From contig NC_046679.1 in the NCBI RefSeq assembly GCF_009870125.1, positions 7,688,001 through 7,752,000 on the forward strand: a stretch of 64,000 bases of DNA. The letters run 5' to 3'. This document shows, piece after piece, positions 48,801 through 60,800 of the stretch. The DNA comes from Drosophila pseudoobscura. Lineage: Eukaryota; Arthropoda; Insecta; Diptera; Drosophilidae. The notes beneath the pieces are model-generated. The model was not told the origin of the DNA. It saw only the letters and a list, made by a program, of their open reading frames with translations, and made no database searches. The number at the start of each line of letters is the position of its first letter. The first letter of the stretch is position 1. A program made the translations under genes and the position numbers.

Positions 48801-51800
48801 CCTTGGGCTTCACCTTCTTCACCTTGCGGATGGTTGAGGTCTCCTCCGTCTTGTCAGTCTCTCCATCGGGAGTCTGGCCCTGCTCGTGCTGGGTGCGCAC
48901 GGCGGAGAGAAGCTGCAGCTCTTGCAGAATCTTGTCCGCCAGCTCATGCTTGTCCAGATCGGTTTCCAGCTCACGTGGCCTGGACACACTACGTTGTCGC
49001 AGTCCCGAGCGCTTGCCTGAAGAGTCCTGTGCTGTCTGTCCTGTCTGTTGGGTGCCTTCGGGTGCATCTGGGAAAAGTTCCACGCTCTTGTTGCGCGTGT
49101 GACGCATCGATGACCTGACTGGCCCTGGCTCCAGTGTGGGCACCTCATCGGCTTGCTCCACGTTGGGCAGACTGTGCTTGCGCCGACGCAGATCCGTCTG
49201 CTCCATGCGATCGCTGGATTTCTCGCGTATGTCCCGCAGCATGGTCTGCGTGTCGCGATCGCGGGGATCGTCGAAGAAGTCGGGCCGCAGAAAACGTGAG
49301 ATTCGGCGCTGCGAGGAGCGTCCGCGCAGGGAACTACTGCCCTCGCCCGGTGGCACGCTCGGCGGCAATGCACCGTTCGGCGGCGGCGACAGGCAGCCGC
49401 TTGGCGGACGCCCCAGGCCAGCGCTATAACGCTTTTCCGGCACCTCCTTCGTCGTCGTCGTCGTTGGCGCTCCATTGCTGGACTTGCTCAAGTAGGGGGA
49501 GTAGTACTTGTACTTGTCACTGATGTCGCTGGTGTAGGTGCTGCTGCAGAGCGAGGACTTGCCGTAGTCATCCCGACATACGCTGCTGCTCCGGCTCTTG
49601 CTGGTCGTAGTCGGTGTCGTTGCCGGCTGTACTCCCGCTCCAGTTGTCCCCTCCGGATTGGGCTGTGCCTGGGTCTGGGTCAGGGCCTGGCTCCGGCTCA
49701 GGCTGCGTCGATAGATGGCCGTACTGGCCGCCGTTGTCTTGGGTGCATCTGTGAGGGGCTTAGGCTTGTACTCCTCCTCCGGCTGATCCGGTAAGTAGCC
49801 GCGGCCGCCGCTCTGACTGCGCTTGTAGGGCTTCGGGGTGTTGGCGCTGCTGGGGGCACTGGTCTGCACGCTCAGGGTGCGCGACAGCTTGCGGGCCTGG
49901 GTAGGCGGCAGCTTGGCCAGCAGCTGCTCCTGAAAGCACTTGGGCAGTCCCGGCGTGATGCTGGACAGCGTTTCGAGATCCTTCTTGCTGAGCCGCAGAC
50001 GCGAGAGATCCAGGTCGGCCAGGTCCAGGGGCTCCTCATAAGTGCCGGCTGGCGCTGCGGTTGTCGCTGCTGTTGGGGTGGTCTTCTCCACATGGGCCGG
50101 CGCCGAGCTGGGCTTGCTGGAACTGCCCTTGCCCTGGTGGTGACCTGTGGGGAGATTGAAAGAGTGGAAGGGACACAGATGAACATCGATGGCACTTGTC
50201 CGCCGGCAGACTGAGAGAACGATTTAGTGGCTTCGATTAGTGATTCACTTACTTGCCGGGCGATGGATATCGAGTGTTAGGGGACTACTTACAGTGCATC
50301 CATCGATTCAGCGGTTCGGAGGCCCAGTGATCTGTAAACGTTTTGTGTCTTGTTTTGGCAACCAAAAGAACTCTTTATCGGCGGACTAGATTCGAACAAA
50401 GAACAAACAAACTTGCAGGAACGAATTACAACAAGGATTAGGACACGTGCAGGACACAAGCTGGCCAATAACAACAAATGCTCAACAATTTGAATGTCAT
50501 GTTTTATTTTCGCTGTGTATAAAAATAGTTTCATATGTTGTTTGGAATGTTTCGGGGGGTGTAAGTGTTTGAGTGTTTAGTTTTTTTTTTAGTATAATGG
50601 CTTAATTGGTAGGCTTGAAGCTCTGGAATGCTTTTCTTGAGTTGGATTCAGTTCGGTCGAGCAAAATGACTGGAATGCGGGCCCTGCTCTCTGGAGCAGT
50701 GCTTCAAACGATTGTCTAACATTTAAAATTATACAATAGTTAAAGAAATTAAATCACAAAGTGTCGCGTGTCTACATTATGAAACTGGAATGATTCGATA
50801 GGTGACAAGATCAAATTGTTCAAATTTTATCCAAAAATATATATGTAATACAATTCACAATCGTTTCTGGCAATTCCGATTGCTGGCGTTCGGCACTTTA
50901 ATTAAAAGTTTTCCCTATGCCGTTGGCTCTCCAAAATGAAATACAAACAATTTTGTTAAACAATAAACAAATGTGTAAATCGAATTGGGCAACACAAAAG
51001 AGTTTGAACAATTTCAGCCAGGTCAGGTTCTGGTTCCACCAGAACACACCCACTACAAAGCTCTCGACAGCTGCACCCACTAGCACCCAAACCACCCATC
51101 CACCCACAGGGCCGGCAATTGGCAGAGCAGAGCAGGGCTGTGCTGCTGCCATAGCTTTATGGCTTCTTGGGGCTTCTTGTGGTTGCTGTGGCGGTGGGAC
51201 TGCGGATGATGGTGCTAGTGGCGGTGCTCTGGCTGCTGCTGCTGATGGCTTTGGCCCGCTGGGGTGTTGCAGTGGCTGTTGCTTGGATGGTGGCCTGGAT
51301 GGTGGTGGCTGCTTGTCTGATTTGCTGCTGCCGGTTGCTGCCGCCGCAGTTGTTGCTGGAGGTGGTGGTGGTTATGGTTAGCTTCGACGGAGTACTGGGC
51401 CCGGCCCCGGCCCCGACCCCGTCCACGGCAACGGCAACCGTCGTGGCAATTATGGCGGGATGCGTTTTGGTAGCTGTGGCTGTGGCAGTGGCAGTGGCGG
51501 TGGTGACGGTACTGAACGGACTCTGGTTAATGGTTATAACATGCTTTGTGGGCGTGGTAGTAGTTAAAGTAGTTAAACCAACTGCAAACGAAAGTAAGTA
51601 CGAAATTGTGTGTAAACGGCCAATAATAAAATTATCACTCAAAATAATTAGGTTGTTTTATGTGGCGCTCTACAGTTCTACGGTTACGATATGCATCGCC
51701 TAAGGGCTAAGGCTGGTTGGATGATCATGAGATTGGGTGGGTTAAGGCTGGTGGTTCTTGGGGTTGATTCTACGGAATGATGATGAACGAAACAAGTTCG

Positions 51801-54800
51801 ATTAGTAGCTGAGATCATTTTCAATTCTGTACAGTATTATCGTATTCAAAGTTTTGGACATTTTTTCTTCGACATTTGTTGATTACAACGATTGTTACTT
51901 CTTTTTTTTGTATATATATTTTATTTGTATTTTCAAGATCGTTTTTCATGGCGCTCTGTTTCACATCGATTATTATTTACATATTGGAAAAAAAAGCCCA
52001 GAACTCAGAAATTTGTTTTTGGTTTTATTTTTTTTGTTGCTGTTTTTTTCAACACAGATTGTTTTAGAGCCAAGTTAGTGGTTGGTTTTTGTTCTAGCAG
52101 CTTGTTGGCTTGTTGGCTTGCTGGCGGTTTTTAACAGCGTGGACAGGTGGACAGTGTAGACTACATTGAGAAGCTTTTTGAGTGGTTTTTTTTTTTTGGC
52201 TTTTTGGTGCGCATGGGGTGTGTATGTGTGTGTGCGTGTGAGGCTTAGTGATGTTAAACAAATTAATTTCTTGTACAACACAAATTGTTTTTGGTTTAAT
52301 TTCGGTTTCTTAATTTTTGGTTTTAATCTTGTTTGTAACTAATAAAAAAACACATTAAAAACGAAGAAGAAAACTTTGGGAAACTCAACTTGAAACTTGG
52401 ATTTTCGTTTTTGGTTTTTGGTTTTCGATTTTATTATTTATTTTTTGTGTGTGTGTGTGTGTGGGGGTGTTGTGGGGTTAGCGCATTAGAAAAGTTTCTA
52501 GTTTCTAGTTTGCTTGTTTTTTTTTTTGTTTTTTGAGGGATGTATGATGGGGGGGAGTAGGAGTACGAGTATATATATAACTGGTAAAACTAAAACAAAT
52601 TTAAGGTAGCGGGGCCATTTGCATAAGAAAAGAACTGTACAACAATTAATTTTCCAAAGGAAATATACGAGAGTATTTTCATAGAAATTCTTTTGGTTGC
52701 GAAAACATAATCTCTGTGGTCGCACACCACACAAACAAATCCAATAATAACAACGGAAAAAAAAAACAAAAAACAAAATAATTTCGTTTTGTTTTTGTTT
52801 GTTTTTTGCGGTTGCAAAAGAATGCAATGCAATCTTTATTGTCCTCTAGATGGTTCTCACTGCAAAATGTAGTAAATTTATTAGGTGTTTTGTTGTTTCA
52901 TTTGCTTTAGTTTATTTGATGGTCGTTAAGATTAAGTACAATTTCCTCATCCATCCATCCATTAACAATTTCCTTCTCTTCGAATAACATTTGGGTCTGA
53001 TGGTGGTTGGGGGGGGGGGACACTTGGTACAGAGGATATCGATTATATACGTATATCCTTGAGCGTGTCAATAAATTCTAACAGGTATACAGAACTTTGA
53101 ATACGATTTCATTTCACATTATTGACTTGACACAAATTTGTTTCTTTTCTTTGAATAGTTTGTAGTTTGTTTGTAGCTTCATTTTCATCATCATTGCATG
53201 AGAGAGCGGTACATAATAATAATAATAATAATAATTGAAAGGCAAATCATAAAAGGTGGGCGGGGCGGATAGGGCAAATCATAAGTGGTGCGAGAACGAT
53301 TAGGGGCACGTCTTGGGGGGCGGGGGGCTTTGGTTCGGTTCTTGTTGAGCAATAAATACGAGTACGGGGTATGTAATTGTGGGCTACAAAGAAACCAATC
53401 GTTCGAAAAGCATCAGCGGCATTAGGGGTTAATAACAAAAAAGACTTGTGCTCTAGGACAGACAGCAGATAGAGATATAGATAAAGATAGATTTCACTGG
53501 ATAGAGCGATAGATATATAGATAGATATATAGTAGAATTATGCTATTAAAAACTGTGCGCGCACACAAAACAGAAACTAATAAAAAAAAATAATAAATAT
53601 ATATGTGATGTATATATTCATATCATTTCCAACAGAATTAAATTTTTGTCATTGTTTAAGTATTAATTGGCATTTTCACTTGATAATTACAGTAGACACT
53701 TAATTAATAATTATTGTGTTGTTTTTGTGTGTGTTTCATTGCTGTTGTTGTTGGTTTTTTTTTTAAACTGGTTTTGAGGGGATTTCAGGCTGCACAATAT
53801 ATGGTACTGTTTTACGATTTACGGTTTAGACTATATAGAGATAAGGTAATTTTCACTTGATCTGTATTCAATTTGTTTTCGTTTAGCAAACATCAAAAAA
53901 CTACTAGAAATATATATGTATACGAATATGTAAATGTAGATATAGATATATTGTAGATGTAGGCATAGGTAGATTGAAATTGAAATAAACTCTTATTTAT
54001 GTAGCAGAACATTTTCTATAGATTTGTCTGATGTCTGGACAGCCAGTTTCTGAATCAGAATTCATTCATCAGATTTTTCATTTCCTTTTTTTTTTGATAT
54101 TTGTTTTTTTTTCTGTTTTTCGGTTTACTTTTCCTGTTGCGACTGTATCCACTACTGATCTAGGTATTTACTCTTTAATCTGTGATATTCACCTCTTGGC
54201 AACGTGGCGCCGGTGCGCGAGAACATCGATTCCATGTCGCTGCCCAGGTCCCGGGACATGCTGTGCCGCCAGGGGGCACCCAGGCCTCCGCTGTTGCTGC
54301 CACTGTTCAGGCGGCTGTTGCGGAAGAGAGAGAGAGAAAACGAATGTCAAAATGGTGCACCGAGACCCCCTTCTTCCCACCTAGAGGACGACACAGTCGA
54401 GACGAACGTACAGCCGAGGGACTTGCACATTACATGGGATGGACCAACTTACAGGCAGCATTTTTGGCCGCCCGGCCACGACGCCAGCCACCGGCGTACC
54501 CGTCCCGCCGTAATGTTCAAGGCCCCCAGCCAGCGCTCCCCGCACCTGAAAGCAGGAGCAGGTGTGACAACAGCCAAATATTATTTTGTATGGATTGCGA
54601 TTTAATGGTGTACAGCAGGAGATGGCATTTGGGCGGCAGCCTACAGTGCGTTTCACAATAATAATACTAATAACTCGATCCAAAGACATCAGCAATTACA
54701 CTCAGAGAAAAATGCACTGGAGTTTTAATATTTACAATTCGATTTACCACCGGGCCACGACGACGATCTCCGTCTCGTTTGCTCACAAAAATACCCTCGA

Positions 54801-57800
54801 TGGAGTGAAATTTATTTAGATTTTACGTGGAGCAACTTTTGTGTTCTTTGCCCACATACAATAGTTTTTTAAGAGGTTTTGTTGCCACATTTTCTACAAG
54901 AAATTTTAGACCATTTTTCGTTTAAAAAATTGTAGCAAATAATGCAATTATGTCATGCTTATAAAAATTAGCCAATCTAATAGAAAATTGATGGTATATT
55001 TTCTTTTGAAAAATGCGATGGAAAAGCTCTTAAAACAGCTGTGCCACACTTAAGTCCGACACTGTATGCTTTGAACAAAAAATCGGGCGACAATTAATAT
55101 ATCTCATATTTAAATTAAATATTTATACCCGATACTCAAAATGAGTATTGGGGTATATTAGATTTGTTTTATATTTAAAATAGAAATATATCATATTTAA
55201 AATAAATACATTTCATATTTCAATTTTTATATTATATCTTATATTTATTTTAAAGTGTTTTATATTCATATCGAATGTTGATTCAAACTGAATATTTAAC
55301 TGAAATATTTATGGGTGTGTCTTTTTCTCTGAGTGCACTCACACTCTTGCCTCCCTTTTGGGTTCTAAAACGCACTGTAGTAGCTGCCAGCATAGGGTTC
55401 TGGTTTTGGTTCTGGTGCGAGTTCTTGTTCTGGTGGTACTTACACTTGCTTCTTCTCGACCGTCTCGCTATAGCTACTCGTATAACTAACTTGGGATCTA
55501 TGCACGCTTCGTGAGTGATGGGTTAAAGCATTGATTGGTGGATGTTGGATTTGTTATTGTTAGATGGGAGGCAAGTGGCAAGGCAGCATGTAAGAAATGG
55601 ATAACAAAATTAGCAATGTTTGAGTGGTGTAAAAGCACTAGATCCCATCCTTTCCGTGGGTCATGGTCGTGTTGTCCGCTGGAGTACTGCCGCAGGAGTG
55701 GACTCTTAATCAAATCACTTTCGACTGTGACTACTCCAGCGGAAGGTAATGTAATGAAATTATTAACTACAGCCACGCTGGGACACGTTTGCATAAGCTG
55801 CACTGGCAGTCTGACTGGCAGACTGATTGACTGACGGACTGACGGACTGTCTGTTTGAATGTCTGGCTGGCTGGATGGGTGGCAATCAACTTTGGATGCC
55901 ACTCCACTGGCGCAGCGCACCACCCACTCGCGCGGACGGCACTCACCTGGCAAAGGGTGAGACTCCCTGGCTCCAGAATGGACTGTGGCTCTGTGCCTGC
56001 CGCGAGATGTCCGTGAGCAGGCGACTAGAATGGCTGGGGAAACCGACTGTCAGGTCGCTGTTGACGTTGAGGCGATTCGTTAAGTTTCGCACCTGCAATG
56101 TTCACAAAATTATGAAGTCCAGCGCCCAGAGACGTAAAGTAATGTATATTAAAGCCTTGTCCTAGAGTCTTACCCGCTGCAGCAGTGTCGAGAACAGATT
56201 CTCCGCCGTGAGTATCTCAAAGCCATCATCGTCGTCATCATCCTCTTCGTTTGAGCTTTGCGAGTCGTTGTCCTGACTAATTTTCTTGACAGGTCTTGAG
56301 CTTCTGCGGGTGTGTTACAAAGAGAGAAGTTGGGAGATGGTAAGATGATGAAAATAACTGAATCAAAAGGCAGTCAGGGAGGGGAGTGCACAGGGGAGTG
56401 GAGAGGAGGGAAGGCTGACTGATTCAATCCGGCAATCCAGTTACGTATTCATGCCATGGGTGGGCGGATTGGGCGATTGGGCCACAACCTTTGGTTTAGA
56501 CTAAGCGAAAAGGATGCTGGCAAACCTGAGTCGGTGTGGGGTGAAGCGTGCCTCCTCATCGGCCCCGGGCCCGGCTCCGGCGCCGTCACGTGTTGTCGAG
56601 GTGGTGCGCATCTTCTGGAATGGCGAACCCTCATCGAAGCCGGCCTCACTGAGCAGGGAACTGTGTGCAAAATTGAATTCATTCAAGCGCAAGTTGCACC
56701 CAAGGTTTGATGGCAAAACTTTTACCCAATGCGACGCGACGGACGGAGTCGGCTAAAGGTGGACCGACTGGAGGCGGTGGTGTGACTCGATTCGGATGGC
56801 TCGATGCTGCGCTCTCGGGGCGTGATGAAGCCACCGCCCTCGACGGCAATCGGTATGATAAATTCACGTGGACTCTTCTTGATGGGCTGGGAGGTGCCCA
56901 GTCCTGTCACGGTTGCCTGTGACATATTTGTGGCCGTGGTGGTGGTCGCATCCGATTCGGATTCGACAGTCGACTGGCGTGACAGTGAGCCGGAACTGCA
57001 GGAGGTTGTAAGACATGCAAATACTTTTATAGCATCTTTCGAATATTCATGGCAACTGTTTCATCCCGCTTACCGCGTGGTTGTGTTGGAGCTGGTGCGT
57101 CCGTAGGCGTGCTGCGTGGGTGGTCGCTGGATGGTGATGACATGCTCCTTGGGCTCCAGGCTGGTCGCTCGCGCCTGCAGCGTCGTCTTGATGGGGCTGT
57201 ACGGTATGGGGCCTTCGCGCGGCGGGGCGCTGCGCAGATCGGCCACCGGATGCTGCATCTCGGTGCTGAAGCGCATGGCCGGCTGCGGTGCCTGCTCTGG
57301 TATGCGCGGCTTGATCTCCAGCTGCACCTCCGACTTGGCATTGATCTTGCGGCGCGGCAGAGTGGCCGACTTGAGGGTAATTGAGGCTGTGGAGGTCTTG
57401 ACGGCCCCGGGTGTGCCCGGCTGTCCATCGGCTCCGGGCGAAGCTGCAGATTAGAGAGAATCTCGGATTAGTTGTGGGCTCCACGGGCGGATGAAAGAGT
57501 GAGTGGTGGAGTGTCGGGGGTGTGGTGCAACAGCAACGAGTAAGCAATGAAGCATAAGTGAACAGTAACAGAAATAGAAACAAACAATCAGTTGGGTTAA
57601 AGAGAGTTCATGTACTACATTGTTGAGGGTTAATTAACAGCGGCAGAGGCACAGGCAGAGGCATAGTCAGGAGGCACAGGCACAGGCACAGCGGCTACAG
57701 ATACCGTCCTACAATCATTGGTTGGAAATTGAAAGATAGAACACAACGAGCACGAACAACAACAGCAGCAGCAACAACAACAACAACGACAACGAGAACA

Positions 57801-60800
57801 ACAACGAGAACAACAACCAGAACAAACAACGTCTAAAAAAAGAGCCACAAGGTATCGGGTTTGGGTTCTGCCACAAAAAAAAAAAACGAGGTAGAGGAAA
57901 GCAGAGCCCGGACTACAGAGTCCTGAGTGAGAAGAGAGACTACCAAGCCGGGATTGTTATCACACTGATTAGACAGGGATTTCCCTGCCACAAATGGGCA
58001 GCTCCTAGCCGTGGGAAATCCATCAGCCCAACCAGTGTGGCTATACAGCAGGAAGGGAAAACAAATAAAGATTCGAGGAACGCAACGGGAATACAGAGCG
58101 GGAATAGGAACAGGAAACGGAAACGGATTGAGTGGATTGCTGGGCACACACACACACACACGCATAGCATAGGAATGGGGGTCTGGGTTCTCCATCGGTC
58201 TGGTTTGGTGGGGATGTTCGTTGGCTTTTTTGGAGACCGCCGCCAAGACTTACATTTCAGCCACATGGCCGCGGGCATGGCAGATGTACTACTGGCATTG
58301 GTATTGAGTGTGTCTTGAGCTTGATTATGAAATGGTCTCGTGCGCGAACTGACATTGTAATTGACATTGGGCATCGTGTTGCAATTGCTGTTGCTGCTGT
58401 TGTTGCCGCTGTTGCCGCCTCTGTTGACGCCGCTGCTGTTGGCTTGCTGGGCATATTGTGGCAATGGCTGCGGCGCGAACATGGCACCCGCTCCTCGCTG
58501 CTGTTCCTGCTGGTACTTTTGCTGCAGCATCCTGAACGGACTGCTGTTCGCAGGCTGGAAGATGCTCGCCGAGCTGTACGCCGCCTGGGGCTGCCATGTG
58601 GCTGGCCGCTTCGATGTTGCCGATGATTTGCCGGGCAGTCCACTACCAAAGAGGCGCTGCTGTATGGTCTGCTTGGCCGCCGCCAAGGCATTGGGTGAGA
58701 TCAGCACTGGCGGCGCTGTCTGTGGGCCACATATCGGCGGCGAGGGCGTCGGATAGCCCATAAAATTGCTGCCACTTTCTCCGCGTATCGGTGCACTGTT
58801 GGGCCCACTCACGCCCACGCGACTGCCACTGCCACCGCCCAAGCCATTGCCATTGCCATTGCCGTTGCCGATGCCACAAAACGGTGCCGGCCTGCGTATC
58901 ACTAAAATTAAGATGATGAGTCAATGAATATGAGGAGGCATGTATGTGGGTGGTTGGGTAGCTGGACAGACACAGGTGAGACTCCATGAGTACGATAATG
59001 AGCGGTAGAATAAATGATAATTGACTGGGTTGAAGGGGAATTTTGCTTTGGATATTCTCTTAGCTGGGATTCGCTTTGATGGAGAGACAGACAGAGAGAG
59101 AGAGAGAGTGAGTGAGTGAGAGCAGAAGATTATATTCGAAAAGCCAGATATAATCCATGCAGCACTCCGCTTGCAAAACGTTTACATACACATTGAAAAT
59201 CGAAAGAAAACAAGACGATGGACTGGAGGTTGGAGTCGAGCGCACAAGTCGTGGATCGATAGGCATAATAGACTATCTGGTAATCAGTAAAAAGTTATCC
59301 TAAACCTATTCCTCTCTTTGCTAGACAAAACAAAAAAAAACATGCACACGACATGTATTTTGTTGTTGGATTATAAAGCACTTTTCGCTGGTGCGTCTGC
59401 CTGGGTTATCGAAGAATAAATATCGCAGTAAAGTGCCCATTCATTGAATTTAAGTACTAATTTCATAAAGTACAAAAAGGCAACAAGGAGCCTATCCATA
59501 AACTCCATAAAACTGACAATGAAAGGGCTAACATTTGCTTCTGACTTCAGCTCTATATATCCCTCCACTGACGGACTTCGCTTCGACTTGTGCTCGCGAC
59601 TCAACACCAGATTCACACTTAATGCTAAGAAATGTTGAATGTAGTAATGCTAAGGTGGTGCTAGTAGTCAACTTTAAAGCGCTGCAGGGTTTAGCTTAAC
59701 TAAAGTACGACTGTCATTATCGAGAGTAGAATCTCTGGCAGGAGGCACATGCAGAGTCTTGGCCACTCACCCGGCTGGATGGCGTTTCCGATGATGGCGC
59801 GCGCGTTCTTCAACTTACGCTCGCGCTCCTCCCTGGTGGGCGTGGGCTCGCTGACGCCGATCGTCTCCGTTTGGGCGCACAGCTGGTCGACCTCCTTGTT
59901 GGACTCGTTCTGGGCCTGCAGCAGCAGGGCTATCGAGTTCTCCATCGAACGTCGGGCCTCGTCCAGCGAGATCGAGGACACCGAGTTCTTCGAGTCGCTG
60001 GCCTCCAGGGACTGCGACTGGGCATGCACCACGGGCGAGGCTGGCGGTGTGACCAGGGGCTGGGACTCGGCCTCCTGGGCAGCAGCCGCCGCAGCGGCCA
60101 CCTGCTCCTGGGCGCGTAGCTCGCCGGGCGTGGGTCCTGCCGTGGCTGGAGGATTGGTGGCCTTGCGTTCGAACTCCTTCTTGAAGCTGCCCACACTGAC
60201 GCCGGGTATGCTGAGCTTCTTGGGCTTCTCGGGCGCCGCCTGGCCTCCTGGTCCTGTCGTGATGGGTGGCGGTGGCTGGAACTTCTCGGCCGTCTCCAGG
60301 ATGCGCGACTGGCGGCGCTCGGCATTGAACTTGTTCAGCGTCGACTCATCCTGCAGGCTGCACTTGCGAACGAATGGAGGCGCAGTCGCTGCTGTGGGCG
60401 CCACCTTGCCGCTTGCCGTGTTGGCACTCTCGTTAATGGCGTTGACCAGGTCGGCGGTCTTGTGCTTGTTCACAAACTTCTTGATCACCTTGGTGGCATC
60501 CTTCTCCTCGGGCGTCTCGGCCACGGCGTCCAGTTTGCCGCGCGTCGGCTGCCGGGCCACAGGCACTGGTGCCGCTGCGGTGGCAGTCGGTGCTGGCGTG
60601 GGTGCGGGCGTCGGTGTGGGTGTGGGCGTGCCAGAGGCATCTCCCCCCATCAGCTGCTCGCACAGGTCGCCCACCATCTGCATGTCCTTCTGCGAAAAGC
60701 TCGGCTCCATTGGCTTCCCCTCGGGCACAGTCTCCGCCTCCATAAGGGTCGGTGGTGCGGGTGCTGGTCGCATGGGCTCAGTCGGTGGCGGTGCAAGTGG

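Noticed and set aside
51167..51703. 178-codon plus-strand hydrophobic frame
   Set aside because: Complement of the Ala/Thr-rich alternative NUAK exon; the Val/Ala runs come from reversed GCC/ACC codons.
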